DNA of 64,000 nt. It comes from Alcanivorax nanhaiticus. GTDB lineage: Bacteria; Pseudomonadota; Gammaproteobacteria; Pseudomonadales; Alcanivoracaceae. A model generated the notes under the pieces. It had not been told where the DNA came from. It searched no databases and saw only the letters and a list, made by a program, of their open reading frames with translations. Shown here piece by piece: positions 20,088 through 29,574 of the stretch; the first letter of the stretch is position 1, and each line of letters opens with the position of its first letter. Location of the stretch: contig NZ_ARXV01000001.1 in assembly GCF_000756665.1 (NCBI RefSeq), positions 372,001 through 436,000 on the forward strand. Direction: 5' to 3'. Position numbers and translations under genes: made by a program.

Positions 20088-21506
20088 ATGAGCGATACCT
20101 ATCAGGCGATTGCCAATTCCCCCATGGGCAAAGCGCTGTTTGGCGCAATCAACCTCCCCATTCCGGTCATTCTGGACCGCTGGCAGCCAGGTCAGGCCTC
20201 CTTTATCAAGGGCCGCGTGCTGGTCGGGGCCGCCAATGGCTCCACCGGCGTTGATACCATTCTGTCCACCCTGAAAGGTGCCCCGGAAGCTCAGCTGAGC
20301 GTACTGGCCAACACCAGCACCGCCACCGAGCTGCAGAAGAAAGCCGGCAAGGCTGGCGTGGATGCGGAAAACTACACCGCCACCCGCGAAGACGATGCCA
20401 AATTCAAGGGCCTGGTTTTCGATGCTACCGGCATCCAGAACCCGGACGAACTGAAAGCCCTGTGGGAATTCTTCCACCCGGTGATCCGCAAGCTGGAAAA
20501 GTGTGCCCGTGTTGTGGTCATCGGCCGCACCCCGGAAAAACAGACTGGTGTAACCCGTGTTGCCCAACGCGCTCTGGAAGGTTTCACCCGTTCTGTGGGC
20601 AAGGAAATCAAGAAAGGTGCCACCGTTCAGCTGGTGTATGTCGATGAAGGCGCAGAAGCTCAGCTGGCCTCTCCCCTGCACTTCTTCCTGTCTCCCAAGT
20701 CTGCCTACGTCTCTGCACAGATCGTGCGCGTGACCGAGTCCGGCTTCAAGGCGGCAAAATTTGACTGGAACAAGCCGCTGGCAGGCAAGAAAGCCCTGGT
20801 CACCGGTGGCTCTCGTGGTATCGGTGCCGCCATCGCCGAAGTGCTGGCCCGTGACGGCGCTACCGTGACCGTGCTGGATATCCCCCCGATGGCGGAAGAC
20901 CTGAGCAAGGTTGCCGCCCAGATCGGTGGCGACACCCTGGAACTGGACATCACCGCCCCTGAAGCGCCGGACGCTATCGCAGCCAAGGGCAAGGAAATCG
21001 GTGGTTTCGACGTGATCGTCCACAACGCCGGTGTCACCCGTGACAAGATGCTCGGCAACATGCCGGAGAAATTCTGGGACATGGTGCTGGACATCAACAT
21101 CGCCAGCCAGCTGCGCATCAATGAAAAACTGCTGGGCGATGGTGCCATCAACCAGGGCGGCAGCATCATTTCCATCAGCTCCATTGCCGGTATCGCCGGT
21201 AACCTGGGTCAGACCAACTACGGCGCGTCCAAAGCTGCCGTGATCGGCATGATCGACGCCTTCAAGGACGAGTACGCCGAGAAGGGCATCACCATCAATG
21301 CTGTGGCTCCGGGCTTCATCGAAACCCAGATGACCGCAGCCATCCCCTTCACTATCCGTGAAGCGGGCCGTCGCATGAACGCCATGAGCCAGGGCGGTCA
21401 GCCGGTGGACGTGGCCGAAACCATCGCCTTCTTCGCCAGCCCGGCCTCCCAGGGCCTGACCGGCAACGTTGTGCGTGTTTGTGGTCAAATGCTGCTGGGG
21501 GCGTAA
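20088..21506 (+). CDS. FabG4-like high-molecular-weight 3-oxoacyl reductase
   Basis: 472 residues from ATG 20088 (GAAGGA upstream); an in-frame ATG at 20070 is less well placed. About 205 N-terminal residues resemble a degenerate flavodoxin-like or Rossmann domain. The SDR domain follows: KALVTGGSRGIGAAIAEVL (NAD(P) site), IVHNAGVTRDKM, catalytic Ser in ISISSIAGIAG, and YGASKAAV (Tyr and Lys). This two-domain layout and length match FabG4 enzymes, which prefer NADH and 3-oxoacyl-CoA. It is divergent from the thiolase, and a terminator follows. Confidence 0.9.
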   Translation: MSDTYQAIANSPMGKALFGAINLPIPVILDRWQPGQASFIKGRVLVGAANGSTGVDTILSTLKGAPEAQLSVLANTSTATELQKKAGKAGVDAENYTATREDDAKFKGLVFDATGIQNPDELKALWEFFHPVIRKLEKCARVVVIGRTPEKQTGVTRVAQRALEGFTRSVGKEIKKGATVQLVYVDEGAEAQLASPLHFFLSPKSAYVSAQIVRVTESGFKAAKFDWNKPLAGKKALVTGGSRGIGAAIAEVLARDGATVTVLDIPPMAEDLSKVAAQIGGDTLELDITAPEAPDAIAAKGKEIGGFDVIVHNAGVTRDKMLGNMPEKFWDMVLDINIASQLRINEKLLGDGAINQGGSIISISSIAGIAGNLGQTNYGASKAAVIGMIDAFKDEYAEKGITINAVAPGFIETQMTAAIPFTIREAGRRMNAMSQGGQPVDVAETIAFFASPASQGLTGNVVRVCGQMLLGA

Positions 21507-21574
21507 CAGCCTCAGGCTACAAGCTTCAAGCTGTAACGCAGTTTGAGGCCTGTGCCACAACGATCGACAAAGGA

Positions 21575-21601
21575 GCCGCGCCGAAAGGTGCGGCTTTTTT
21601 G
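21575..21601 (+). terminator. Terminator of the FabG4-like gene
   Basis: GCCGCGCC-GAAA-GGTGCGGC (one mismatch) is followed by seven T. Confidence 0.85.
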
Positions 21602-21671
21602 TGGGCGCTCAGCGGAGGCAGCATGCAAAAGAAAAAACCGGTCTACGATGGCCACCGTAGGAGAGCGGCCC

Positions 21672-21705
21672 CAAAAAAAGACCCTGCCGGTTATCCGGCA
21701 GGGTC
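21672..21705 (-). terminator. Terminator of the hydroxylase-like gene
   Basis: GACCCTGCCGG-TTAT-CCGGCAGGGTC is an 11-base perfect stem with a T run on the minus-strand 3' side (A run at 21673-21679). Confidence 0.85.
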
Positions 21706-21757
21706 CTGAAATCCAACGCTCTCCCGACATGACGTTGGGTATAACTATCGTTGTGAA

Positions 21758-22708
21758 TCAGGCCGCTTCAGGAGCCTTTTTCTGTTCCTGCCCGGCTTTT
21801 TTGGCCGCCTTTGCTTCCGCTCTGGCTTTAGCCTTGGCTGCACCACCAGGCATGAAATTTCGCACATCCCAGTAGAAATAACGCTTCAACACACTGTTGG
21901 CTTCATCGTCATTCTGTCGCCAGCCGTAGATATCTGGCTTGCTGGTTTCGATGGCCAGGGTGCGGAAAATCAGCCAGTCGTAAATCGCCAGGGTTGCGGT
22001 CACGTTCTTGGCCGAATTCGGGCCCCGAGCATGATGCTGATGATGCTGGGTGGGGAAAGTAATGATATGTGCCAGGCCCCACATGGTTTTACGTACCCAG
22101 GCCCATTTGTGGTTGTGAAAATACAGATCCCAGTTCCAGTTCACATGGGTCTGGGCGGCCCACAGGCCCTTGAATGCGGTGGCAATCAGGAACACGTCAA
22201 CCAACCCCAGATACAGGCACACCAGCTGGAAGGTGTAATTCGGCATGATGAACCACCAGGCCCAACCATTCACAAAGGTCTGGGTAACGGACAGTTGACC
22301 CTTGTTGTCCTGGCCGCCAGCCAGATGATGCGGGCGATGACTCATCTTGTAGAAGGCCTGAATCCACTGCAGCACCTTGTTCTTCGGCCGACGACTATGG
22401 GCGAAAAGGTGGAAGGAACCGTGCAGAAATTCCTCGATACAGAAGAACGCGATCAGGGTTGGCCAGAAATAATCATTCTGCAGCCAGGCAAGCGAGCCTG
22501 CACTGCCCGGGAACAAGCCAGTCAGCCCAACGGTAATCAGTAGCAACACCAGAGGACGCTGAATGGCCACCATCATGAAGGTGGCCAGGAACGCCACTTT
22601 CCAGTCCTGGCGGGTTTTTCTGCCCTCGCGGGTTCGCCCTGCGAACACTTCCCAAAGGGCAGTGATAATAATGAAGGTAGTGACCGACAAGGTCAGTAGC
22701 TGGTCCAT
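21758..22708 (-). CDS. Membrane fatty-acid hydroxylase/sterol desaturase-family protein
   Basis: 316 residues with several membrane helices and the di-iron His motifs HGSFH, HRPHH and HHQHH, plus NWNWDLYFHNHKW. This pattern defines the family of O2-dependent C-H hydroxylases and desaturases acting on lipids. The C-terminus is a charged Ala/Lys/Glu tail of about 30 residues (KAKARAEAKAAKKA), unusual for the family and perhaps a cytoplasmic extension. A LysR regulator starts 90 bases away on the other strand. The substrate is unknown; sterol chemistry is not implied in this kind of bacterium. Confidence 0.82.
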   Translation of the reverse strand: MDQLLTLSVTTFIIITALWEVFAGRTREGRKTRQDWKVAFLATFMMVAIQRPLVLLLITVGLTGLFPGSAGSLAWLQNDYFWPTLIAFFCIEEFLHGSFHLFAHSRRPKNKVLQWIQAFYKMSHRPHHLAGGQDNKGQLSVTQTFVNGWAWWFIMPNYTFQLVCLYLGLVDVFLIATAFKGLWAAQTHVNWNWDLYFHNHKWAWVRKTMWGLAHIITFPTQHHQHHARGPNSAKNVTATLAIYDWLIFRTLAIETSKPDIYGWRQNDDEANSVLKRYFYWDVRNFMPGGAAKAKARAEAKAAKKAGQEQKKAPEAA

Positions 22709-22798
22709 GGGTACTCTCCCGGTTTGTTGTTATGCGCACCCCCAAACTAGACAGCCTGTATTTATTTTTCTAATTGATATTTGGTATAACTAATATCC

Positions 22799-23704
22799 AT
22801 GAAACTGAACTTACGTAGTGTCGACCTGAACCTGTTACCGGTGTTTAGCGCCATCATGGACGCCGGACAGCTCTCCCGTGCCGCAGAATCCCTAGGGATG
22901 AGCCAGCCCGCCATCAGTGCAGCCCTGCAGCGGCTGCGGCATACCTTCGGGGATGACTTGTTCGTGCGGACCCATCAGGGCATGACGCCGACGCCGAGAG
23001 CCCGTGAACTTTATGATCAGCTAGGCCCACAACTACTCGCCCTGAGGGAAACCCTGGATCCAGGCAATCGCTTCGACCCGGGAACCAGCCAGAGAGTATT
23101 TCGCCTGGTCAGTGTGGATTACTTCGAAATGGTGATACTGCCGCCACTGCTGGCAAGAGTGAGAAACCAGGCACCCAATGTCATGCTGGAGGTGAGTCCT
23201 GCTACCGATGCCATGGTGGATCAATTGCACAAGACCCAAGTGGACCTGGCCATCGACGCTTTTGTTCAGGAAGAAGACCGCTTGCAACGCCAGGTACTCC
23301 TCGAAGAAGGACTGGTGGTAGTGGCGCGCCAGGGTCACCCGGTTCTGAAAGGTCGATGCAGCAAGAAGCAGTTCCTGAACGCAGAGCATGTGGTGCTACC
23401 GGACCGTAACCGCCGACTCCCCCTGGACCAGATTCTGGACGCCCCCGGTTGGCAGCGGCGAACAGGGGCGCGCGTCACCCAGTTTGCCAGCATGCTTGCG
23501 ACTGCCGCAGGCTCCGACATGATCGCTACCGTCCCGGAGAGGCTCGCCCGGCATTATGCCGCCCCCCTCAATCTTCAGGTCCTGCCCTTCCCGGTGCCTC
23601 TACCCCCTGTCCCCGTCTACATGCTCTGGTCACCGGCACTGGATCAAGATCCGGCCCACCGCTGGTTGCGCCAACAACTTCATGACACCCTGGCAGGGCT
23701 TTGA
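22799..23704 (+). CDS. LysR-family regulator
   Basis: 301 residues. The N-terminal winged helix reads LNLLPVFSAIMDAGQLSRAAESLGMSQPAISAALQRLRHTFGDDLFVRTHQGMTPT, a NodD/LeuO-like LysR start. The periplasmic-binding-like effector domain follows. It is divergent from the hydroxylase-like gene across 90 AT-rich bases containing TTGATATTTGGTATAAC. It probably controls that gene in response to an unknown small molecule. Confidence 0.85.
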   Translation: MKLNLRSVDLNLLPVFSAIMDAGQLSRAAESLGMSQPAISAALQRLRHTFGDDLFVRTHQGMTPTPRARELYDQLGPQLLALRETLDPGNRFDPGTSQRVFRLVSVDYFEMVILPPLLARVRNQAPNVMLEVSPATDAMVDQLHKTQVDLAIDAFVQEEDRLQRQVLLEEGLVVVARQGHPVLKGRCSKKQFLNAEHVVLPDRNRRLPLDQILDAPGWQRRTGARVTQFASMLATAAGSDMIATVPERLARHYAAPLNLQVLPFPVPLPPVPVYMLWSPALDQDPAHRWLRQQLHDTLAGL

Positions 23705-23777
23705 GCCAGGAACCCGGGCCTTGAATATTGGTCCAACCATCACCAGATAATGAGTACATGATTCAACAGGACCACCC

Positions 23778-24278
23778 ATGAGCTTTGGTCGCATCTTTTT
23801 CTTCATCTTTGGTTTTGCCCTGCTGGAAGTACTGGTACTGGCCCAGGTGGCCGGGCTGATCGGCTGGCCAATCACTATTGTCGCCACCGTGGCCACCGCC
23901 CTGCTGGGCAGCTATCTTTTCCGCAGTCAGGGCCTGGCAACCTGGACTCGCCTGAATCAGAAAATGCAGCAAGGTGAAATGCCCGGCCAGGAAATGGTGG
24001 AAGGCATTATGCTGTTGCTGGGTGGCGCCCTGTTGATTACCCCCGGTTTCATAACTGATGCTGTAGGCTTTGCATTGTTGCTGCCTGGCTCCCGCCGAAT
24101 GCTGGCCCGCAAGGCGGTGGAAAAAGGCACACTGCAGACATTCAGCAGCATGCAGGGGGGCGGCTTTACCTACACCAGCTACACCCGCACCCAAGGCGGT
24201 AATCCTTTTCAGCAGCCAGTGGATCGCAATGATGGTCATGTGACCATTGAGGGCGAAGCCAGACGTGAGGACAAATAA
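23778..24278 (+). CDS. fxsA: FxsA-family membrane protein
   Basis: 166 residues with AGGA before the ATG. The FxsA domain shows ALLEVLVLAQVAGLIGWPITIV, the loop with GLATWTRLNQKMQQGEMPGQEMVEG, then LLLGGALLITPGFITDAVGFALLLP and an Arg-rich membrane exit. The C-terminal tail is polar. E. coli FxsA relieves F-plasmid exclusion of phage T7; its normal role is unclear. It often lies upstream of groES, which is not here. Confidence 0.85.
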   Translation: MSFGRIFFFIFGFALLEVLVLAQVAGLIGWPITIVATVATALLGSYLFRSQGLATWTRLNQKMQQGEMPGQEMVEGIMLLLGGALLITPGFITDAVGFALLLPGSRRMLARKAVEKGTLQTFSSMQGGGFTYTSYTRTQGGNPFQQPVDRNDGHVTIEGEARREDK

Positions 24279-24346
24279 GCGCCTGGCCACTATTCCCGAT
24301 CCCTGCCGGGAGATTCAGCAAGCTGAAGCTCCCACAGCCCCCCGGC

Positions 24347-24925
24347 TTAGTCCGCCGGGCGGGAAGTTGTCTCACCGCCTGAAGTATCTGATGCCGGCAA
24401 GGCGTCATCCTCAACAGCCTCTTCCACGCGTTCACCGGCAAGCCAGCGGCGCAGCACCGCACGTTCAACCACTTTTGTGCCGGGTATCTGGTCATGCCAG
24501 CACACCCGCCCCCGACTGAAGATCGAAAACGCCTCAAACGGGATAAAGCGGCAGAAAGTACGCCCGATCACCGCACCGAATGATGCCTTGCGACCATCCG
24601 TGGTCACGACGACGGTTCCCGTCACCAATTTGCCAAGGGTTGTACCAAACATCCCTTCCAGTGGCACGTAGTACAGCAACATAGCCGCCACCCCCAACAG
24701 CAGTTCCGGGGTCGTCTCAATGCGGTAGATCAGGCTGTCTGCACCAGCCAGAGCCAAAACAAAGGCCAGCGCCATGACGAACAGCATCATGCCGATATAA
24801 TCCACCAGATAGTTCAGAACACGACGCCAACGCTGAGCGGCCGGCAGCTTTCCCTGCCGCTGAACAGGTGCTTCCAGCGTAACCCCTGGCGCCTGATACA
24901 ATTCCGTTTGTTCTTCCCCTGCCAT
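24347..24925 (-). CDS. RDD-family membrane protein
   Basis: 192 residues from ATG 24925, chosen for GGAGAGGG just upstream. The RDD core starts RRVLNYLVDYIGMMLFVMALAF; after two hydrophobic segments comes GTTLGKLVTGTVVVTTDGRKASFGAVIGRTFCRFIPFEAFS, the family signature. A polar C-terminal tail of about 30 residues is acidic. Some RDD proteins act as sodium-proton exchangers; most have no known function. Confidence 0.8.
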   Translation of the reverse strand: MAGEEQTELYQAPGVTLEAPVQRQGKLPAAQRWRRVLNYLVDYIGMMLFVMALAFVLALAGADSLIYRIETTPELLLGVAAMLLYYVPLEGMFGTTLGKLVTGTVVVTTDGRKASFGAVIGRTFCRFIPFEAFSIFSRGRVCWHDQIPGTKVVERAVLRRWLAGERVEEAVEDDALPASDTSGGETTSRPAD

Positions 24926-25104
24926 ATCCCTCTCCATGATGTACCAATACACAATTTTTCATTGTTCTTGTCGGCACCGCTACAACGCAAGGTTTTTCTA
25001 ACCAACCCATATTCTTCATCCCTTCCGTTACATCTCAGCGGTTAGCGTGTACTCCCTTACGGCTGATAGAATGGCTATTTCCGGCTTTCAGATTACCCCG
25101 CGCC

Positions 25105-26430
25105 ATGATTCCTTTACTCAACCCGATCGTCTGGTCCGTCATTTTATTGATGGCGCTTAGCCTGGCTCGAATGAATGTGGTCCTGGCGCTGTTGTGTGCG
25201 GCGCTGGTTGCAGGTCTTGGCAGTGGGTTGGATCTGGCCGCAACCTTGTCCGCCTTCTGCGATGGCCTTGGCGACGGTGCCAACATTGCACTCAGCTATG
25301 CCCTGCTGGGCGCCTTTGCAGTGGCCATTGCCCGTTCGGGGATCACCGAGTGGCTGGCCGGACGCATCATCGTCCGGCTCGGAGGCTCGCCTGCCCCCAC
25401 GCAGCTACGTCGCATCCGCACTCTGGTGCTCACCGTGCTACTGGCAGCGGCGATCATGAGCCAGAATCTGGTGCCGATTCATATCGCGTTCATCCCGATC
25501 CTGGTGCCACCACTGCTGGAAGTCATGCATCAGCTGAAGCTGGATCGACGACTGGCCGCTTGCGTGCTTACCTTCGGGCTGATTACGCCCTACATGGTAT
25601 TACCAGTAGGTTTTGGCAGTATTTTCCTGCATACCCAGCTTGGCCCCAGCATGGCCAAAGCAGGACTGGCTCTCGACAAAGCCGACCTGCCCATCGCCAT
25701 GATTTTACCGGCCGCCGGTATGGTGCTGGGGTTGTTGCTGGCGTTTGTCCGCTACCGCAAACCCCGAGATTACCAACCGGTACAGCTGCCGGGCGAAGAA
25801 CAACACGCTCCGCTGTCTACTCGTAATGTGGTCGTTGCCGCCACGGCACTAGCCGCTGCGCTGATTCTGCAACTCTATAGTGATTCCATTATTCTTGGCG
25901 CTCTGGTGGGTTTTCTGGTGTTTACCGCTGGTGGAGTCGTGCCCTGGAAAGAGTCTCAAGACGCTTTTACCCAGGGCGTCAAAATGATGTCGCTAATCGG
26001 CTTTATCATGATTGCGGCCAACGGCTATGCCTCTGTGGTACAGGCAGGCGGTCAGGTGCCTGTTCTGGTGGAAGCGGTCACCAGTGGTTTGCAAAGCCCA
26101 CCACTGGCTGCGGCATTGCTGTTGTTGCTGGGCCTGTTCGTCACCCTGGGGATTGGCTCGTCCTTCTCTACCATTCCCATCATCGCTACCTTGTATGTCC
26201 CACTATGTGTGGCATTGGGCTTTTCTCCCCTCGCCACCGCCGCGCTGGTAGGCAGTGCGGCCGCTCTGGGTGATGCCGGTTCACCAGCGTCCGATTCCAC
26301 GCTGGGCCCCACGGCCGGCCTCAACGCCGACGGTCAACACGACCATATTCGCGATACGGTGATTCCAACGTTTATTCATTACAACCTGCCGCTGATGGCG
26401 GCCGGCTGGCTGGCGGCGATGGTGCTTTAA
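25105..26430 (+). CDS. Na+/H+ antiporter-family transporter (NhaC superfamily)
   Basis: 441 residues with about eleven hydrophobic segments. The motif GSAAALGDAGSPASDSTLGPTAGLN near residues 384-410 is typical of the NhaC/YuiF-type ion transporter group. IMSQNLVPIHIAFIPILVPPLL forms a second conserved helical part. Members exchange sodium and protons, or carry amino acids or organic anions, so substrate is open. A weak REP-like stretch separates it from a second transporter on the same strand. Confidence 0.75.
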   Translation: MIPLLNPIVWSVILLMALSLARMNVVLALLCAALVAGLGSGLDLAATLSAFCDGLGDGANIALSYALLGAFAVAIARSGITEWLAGRIIVRLGGSPAPTQLRRIRTLVLTVLLAAAIMSQNLVPIHIAFIPILVPPLLEVMHQLKLDRRLAACVLTFGLITPYMVLPVGFGSIFLHTQLGPSMAKAGLALDKADLPIAMILPAAGMVLGLLLAFVRYRKPRDYQPVQLPGEEQHAPLSTRNVVVAATALAAALILQLYSDSIILGALVGFLVFTAGGVVPWKESQDAFTQGVKMMSLIGFIMIAANGYASVVQAGGQVPVLVEAVTSGLQSPPLAAALLLLLGLFVTLGIGSSFSTIPIIATLYVPLCVALGFSPLATAALVGSAAALGDAGSPASDSTLGPTAGLNADGQHDHIRDTVIPTFIHYNLPLMAAGWLAAMVL

Positions 26431-26436
26431 TGGTGC

Positions 26437-26590
26437 TGTAGGAGACGCTGTAGAAGTTCCCTTCCAGGGGACGAACCGTGCGAAGCACCGAATCGACCAC
26501 AGGGCGATGGTAATTATTAACCTGCAAAGCAAGCAACCTGCCCACGATCCCTACAAGACAAACCCCTTCCCGCGTTGTAGCGTGTAGCTT
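26437..26590. other. Intergenic stretch with weak REP-like words
   Basis: GCTGTAGGAG near the left end resembles an outer arm of the longer palindromes, and ATCCCTACA near 26547 may be its decayed partner. GTAGCTTGAAGC near 26584 is the reverse complement of a word seen at 21522 (GCTTCAAGCT). I see no heptad array here, and no gene. Confidence 0.35.
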
Positions 26591-26612
26591 GAAGCTTTTT
26601 CAAGGACACGCC

Positions 26613-28091
26613 ATGGCGCGCCACAATTTTCTTTCCCGGCTGGAAGCGCTGGGCAATCGACTTCCGCATCCAACATTACTGTTTGTCTGGCTCTGCCTGT
26701 TGCTATTACCGCTCACAGCCGTGCTGCAAGGACTTGGCCTGACCACAACTCATCCGATCACAGATAACACGGTGGCCGTTCGCTCGCTGGTGGATGGCGA
26801 CGGTCTGCGCTACCTGTTTACCTCGCTGGTGGGCAACTTCACCGGCTTCGCGCCGCTGGGCGTGGTGCTGGTGGCCATGCTCGGGCTGGGTGTGGCGGAG
26901 CAATCCGGACTACTGTCGGTCAGCCTTGCCGGACTGGTGAAACGTGCTTCCGGCAAGATGTTGGTAATCACTGTGGCGTTTGCCGGAGTACTGTCCAGCC
27001 TGACGGTAGATGCCGGTTATGTCGTGCTGATTCCTCTGGCGGGGCTGGTGTTTCAGCTGGCTGGCCGCTCACCATTAGCCGGTATTGCCACCGCCTTTGC
27101 GGCGGTGTCTGGTGGCTTCAGTGCAAATTTACTGGTGGGCCCGGTAGACGCCACACTCGCCGGGCTGACAACAGAAGCCGTCGCACTGGTGGATCCCGCC
27201 CGCACAGTGGAAGCCACCGACAACTACTGGTTTATCATCGTTTCTACCTTTGTAGTCACCGCACTGGTCAGTCTCGTGACTCTAAGGATTACTGAGCCGC
27301 GCATGATCATTCAAATCAGCGCAGATGCGGTGCAAGTGGAGGCGCCTGAGGGAGATGCACGGGCCATGCGCTGGACTTTGCTCAGCCTCGTTGTGCTGTT
27401 GATTGCCATCGCCCTGCTGGTTGTTCCCGATAATGCACCACTACGCCACCCGGATACGGGCAGCGTGCTCGGGTCGCCGTTTATTCACGGGCTGGTCGTC
27501 ATTGTCGCGCTGATTGCCGGGGTTTGTGGCGCGGTCTATGGTCGCGTCAGTGGGCAGTTCCGCAACGCCGGCGACATCATCACCGCCATGGAAACCACCA
27601 TGGCCTCCATGGCCGGTTATCTTGTGCTGATGTTCTTTGCTGCGCAGTTTGTCGCCTGGTTCAACTATAGCCAGCTGGGGCTGTTACTGGCCGTTGAAGG
27701 AGCCGCCTGGCTTGGCAGTCTTTCTGTGCCCAAGGTCATCCTGTTGCTGTTATTCGTTTTGCTGGCCGCCACCATTAACCTGATGATTGGTAGCGCCTCG
27801 GCCAAGTGGTCGATCCTCGCACCCATCTTCGTGCCCATGTTGATGCTGATTGGCATCGATCCAGAAGCAACCCAGGCGGCCTACCGCGTGGGCGATTCCA
27901 GCACCAACATCATCACGCCCTTGATGCCCTACTTTGTCCTGGTACTCGGCTTCGCCCGCCGTTACCAGCCAGACACTGGCATCGGCACCCTGATGGCCAT
28001 GATGCTGCCGTACAGCCTGACGTTGTTGGCGGGGTGGTCGGTGTTGTTGGGAGTGTGGATAGGGTTTGGGTGGCCGCTTGGACCAGGATGA
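26613..28091 (+). CDS. AbgT-family transporter
   Basis: 492 residues from ATG 26613 (AAGGA upstream). The family pattern is clear: LEALGNRLPHPTLLFVWLCLLL at the start, a helix pair around SSLTVDAGYVVLIPLAG, SGGFSANLLVGPVDATLAGLT, and near the end NLMIGSASAKWSILAPIFVPML and YRVGDSSTNIITPLMPYFVLVL. E. coli AbgT imports p-aminobenzoyl-glutamate; MtrF and YdaH export antifolates using the proton gradient. The stop TGA lies at the first bases of a palindromic repeat. Confidence 0.88.
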   Translation: MARHNFLSRLEALGNRLPHPTLLFVWLCLLLLPLTAVLQGLGLTTTHPITDNTVAVRSLVDGDGLRYLFTSLVGNFTGFAPLGVVLVAMLGLGVAEQSGLLSVSLAGLVKRASGKMLVITVAFAGVLSSLTVDAGYVVLIPLAGLVFQLAGRSPLAGIATAFAAVSGGFSANLLVGPVDATLAGLTTEAVALVDPARTVEATDNYWFIIVSTFVVTALVSLVTLRITEPRMIIQISADAVQVEAPEGDARAMRWTLLSLVVLLIAIALLVVPDNAPLRHPDTGSVLGSPFIHGLVVIVALIAGVCGAVYGRVSGQFRNAGDIITAMETTMASMAGYLVLMFFAAQFVAWFNYSQLGLLLAVEGAAWLGSLSVPKVILLLLFVLLAATINLMIGSASAKWSILAPIFVPMLMLIGIDPEATQAAYRVGDSSTNIITPLMPYFVLVLGFARRYQPDTGIGTLMAMMLPYSLTLLAGWSVLLGVWIGFGWPLGPG

Positions 28092-28247
28092 GTTGAAAGT
28101 TCAAAGTTAAAAGTTGAAACGCGATAACGGATCAGTGTCGCCCAAACCGAAAGAGGCCGCGTCCAAACTCTTGGCGCGGCCTCTTGGCTTTCCGTTCTCC
28201 ACGGGCCTTTGCCCGCGTTTGAACTTTCAACTTTTAACTTTCAACTG
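28091..28247. repeat. Nested palindrome with GTTGAAA heptads (element C)
   Basis: The left arm is four heptads, GTTGAAA, GTTCAAA, GTTAAAA and GTTGAAA, from 28092 to 28119. The right arm (about 28216-28247) is its inverted copy. The inner hairpin pairs AAGAGGCCGCG (28151-28161) with CGCGGCCTCTT (28175-28185). It fills the gap between two convergent genes; the AbgT stop overlaps its left edge and the next gene's stop touches its right edge. Confidence 0.88.
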
Positions 28248-28637
28248 TTAGTTAATCAACCGCAGCGTCAGCGGGTAGCGATATGCCACTCCTTCATTGG
28301 CTTTCAGCCCGGCGATGATCGTCACCACCAACCAGAAGATCCCGAGAATCGGCAACAGAATCGCGCCGATAAAGACAAACATCAGCAGTATGCAGACAAA
28401 TCCGGCAATCGCCATGGTGATATTGAAGTTCACTGCTTCCTTGCCCTGATCATCCACAAAGGCGCTTTCATCTTTCTTCACCAGCCACATGATCAACGGA
28501 CCAATCAAATTGCCGAAGGGAACAATAAAGCCCAACAGCGCCAGTAAATGACAAGCCATCGCCTGGCTTCGTTCTTCCTTGGTCGGGCCTGATTGCGGTT
28601 GTTCTGTACCGTTTTGACCTGGTTCAATTTCAGTCAT
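28248..28637 (-). CDS. DUF4870-type small membrane protein
   Basis: 129 residues from ATG 28637 (AGGGAAAG upstream). A polar N-terminus rich in Gln and Glu is followed by two or three hydrophobic hairpins: ACHLLALLGFIVPFGNLIGPLIMWLVKK, VDDQGKEAVNFNITMAIAGF, and a final segment with LLPILGIFWLVVTIIAG. The sequence FVDDQGKEAVNFN is typical of this domain. No function is established. Confidence 0.78.
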   Translation of the reverse strand: MTEIEPGQNGTEQPQSGPTKEERSQAMACHLLALLGFIVPFGNLIGPLIMWLVKKDESAFVDDQGKEAVNFNITMAIAGFVCILLMFVFIGAILLPILGIFWLVVTIIAGLKANEGVAYRYPLTLRLIN

Positions 28638-28691
28638 GCTGCTTTCCCTGATTAATGACAATGAAGAATGATAAACCGCTTTGCAGTGATG

Positions 28692-29516
28692 TTACTGCCG
28701 CACAGTTCTCCGATTTGGCAGTGCCTGTTCGCTATTGGAGCGGAACGGGTTGATGTCGATGCCGCCACGTCGGGTAAACCGGCCATACACCGTAAGATGT
28801 CGCGGTGAACATTGCGCCATCAAATCCACAAACATCTGCTCGATGATCTGTTCATGAAATCCCTGATGATTACGCAGGGAAACCACATAGCGCAGGAAGC
28901 TGGCCGGGCTGATGGCACGGCCGGTATAACGCACCACAACCGTGGCCCAGTCCGGCTGATTGGTCACCGGGCAATGGCTACGCAGCAGGTGGGAATACAG
29001 TTGCCCGGTCTGCTCCGGCCCCTGGTCGCACAACAACAGTTCCGGGTTGTAGTTGTAATGCTCAAAGTTCAAATCGATGGTATCAACGCATTGCCCCTTG
29101 TCTTCCCATAGCGGCAACGTCGCGGCATCTTCCAGGCTGAACAGAAGCACCTCGATATCACCGCCAACAACGTGCGCCACATCCTTCTCAATAGCCGCAC
29201 GCACTTCCTCTCGCTTTTCAAAACGGGTATTGGCAAAGGAGTTGAGGTACAGCTTCAGCGATTTGGATTCGACAATGTTCGGCGTGGTGCAGGGAATACG
29301 GAGTTCGCACATGGCCACGACCGGCTTGCCCTTCTCCGTAAGCCAGGACAACTCATAGGCATTCCAGATATCCGTGCCATGGAAAGGCAGCGCAGTGTCT
29401 TCCAGTTCCAGCGACTCACGGGCGTCCCAGCGCGGCACCGGACACAGCAGAGCCGGGGTGTACTCGTCCACATAATCGCTGGAGCGTCCCAGCGGGGTGT
29501 CTTTCAAGTAACTCAT
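28692..29516 (-). CDS. queF: NADPH-dependent 7-cyano-7-deazaguanine reductase
   Basis: 274 residues from ATG 29516 (AGGGAGAG upstream), the length of the long (type II) form. The QueF signature [12 protein letters not shown] lies in the first half. The nucleophilic Cys is in [14 protein letters not shown], and the C-terminus has the [12 protein letters not shown] motif. It reduces preQ0 to preQ1 in queuosine synthesis for tRNA wobble positions. No other queuosine gene lies nearby. Confidence 0.95.
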   Translation of the reverse strand: MSYLKDTPLGRSSDYVDEYTPALLCPVPRWDARESLELEDTALPFHGTDIWNAYELSWLTEKGKPVVAMCELRIPCTTPNIVESKSLKLYLNSFANTRFEKREEVRAAIEKDVAHVVGGDIEVLLFSLEDAATLPLWEDKGQCVDTIDLNFEHYNYNPELLLCDQGPEQTGQLYSHLLRSHCPVTNQPDWATVVVRYTGRAISPASFLRYVVSLRNHQGFHEQIIEQMFVDLMAQCSPRHLTVYGRFTRRGGIDINPFRSNSEQALPNRRTVRQ

Positions 29517-29574
29517 GCTCTCTCCCTGGGGCAAACGCCGCGCCCGCAATCAATGTGTACAGCTTCCATCATAA

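Noticed and set aside
20046-21560. Long open frame on the minus strand opposite the FabG4-like gene (504 codons)
   Set aside because: It mirrors a plainly conserved gene, contains His/Gly/Gln-rich low-complexity text typical of antisense GC-rich DNA, and has no domain.
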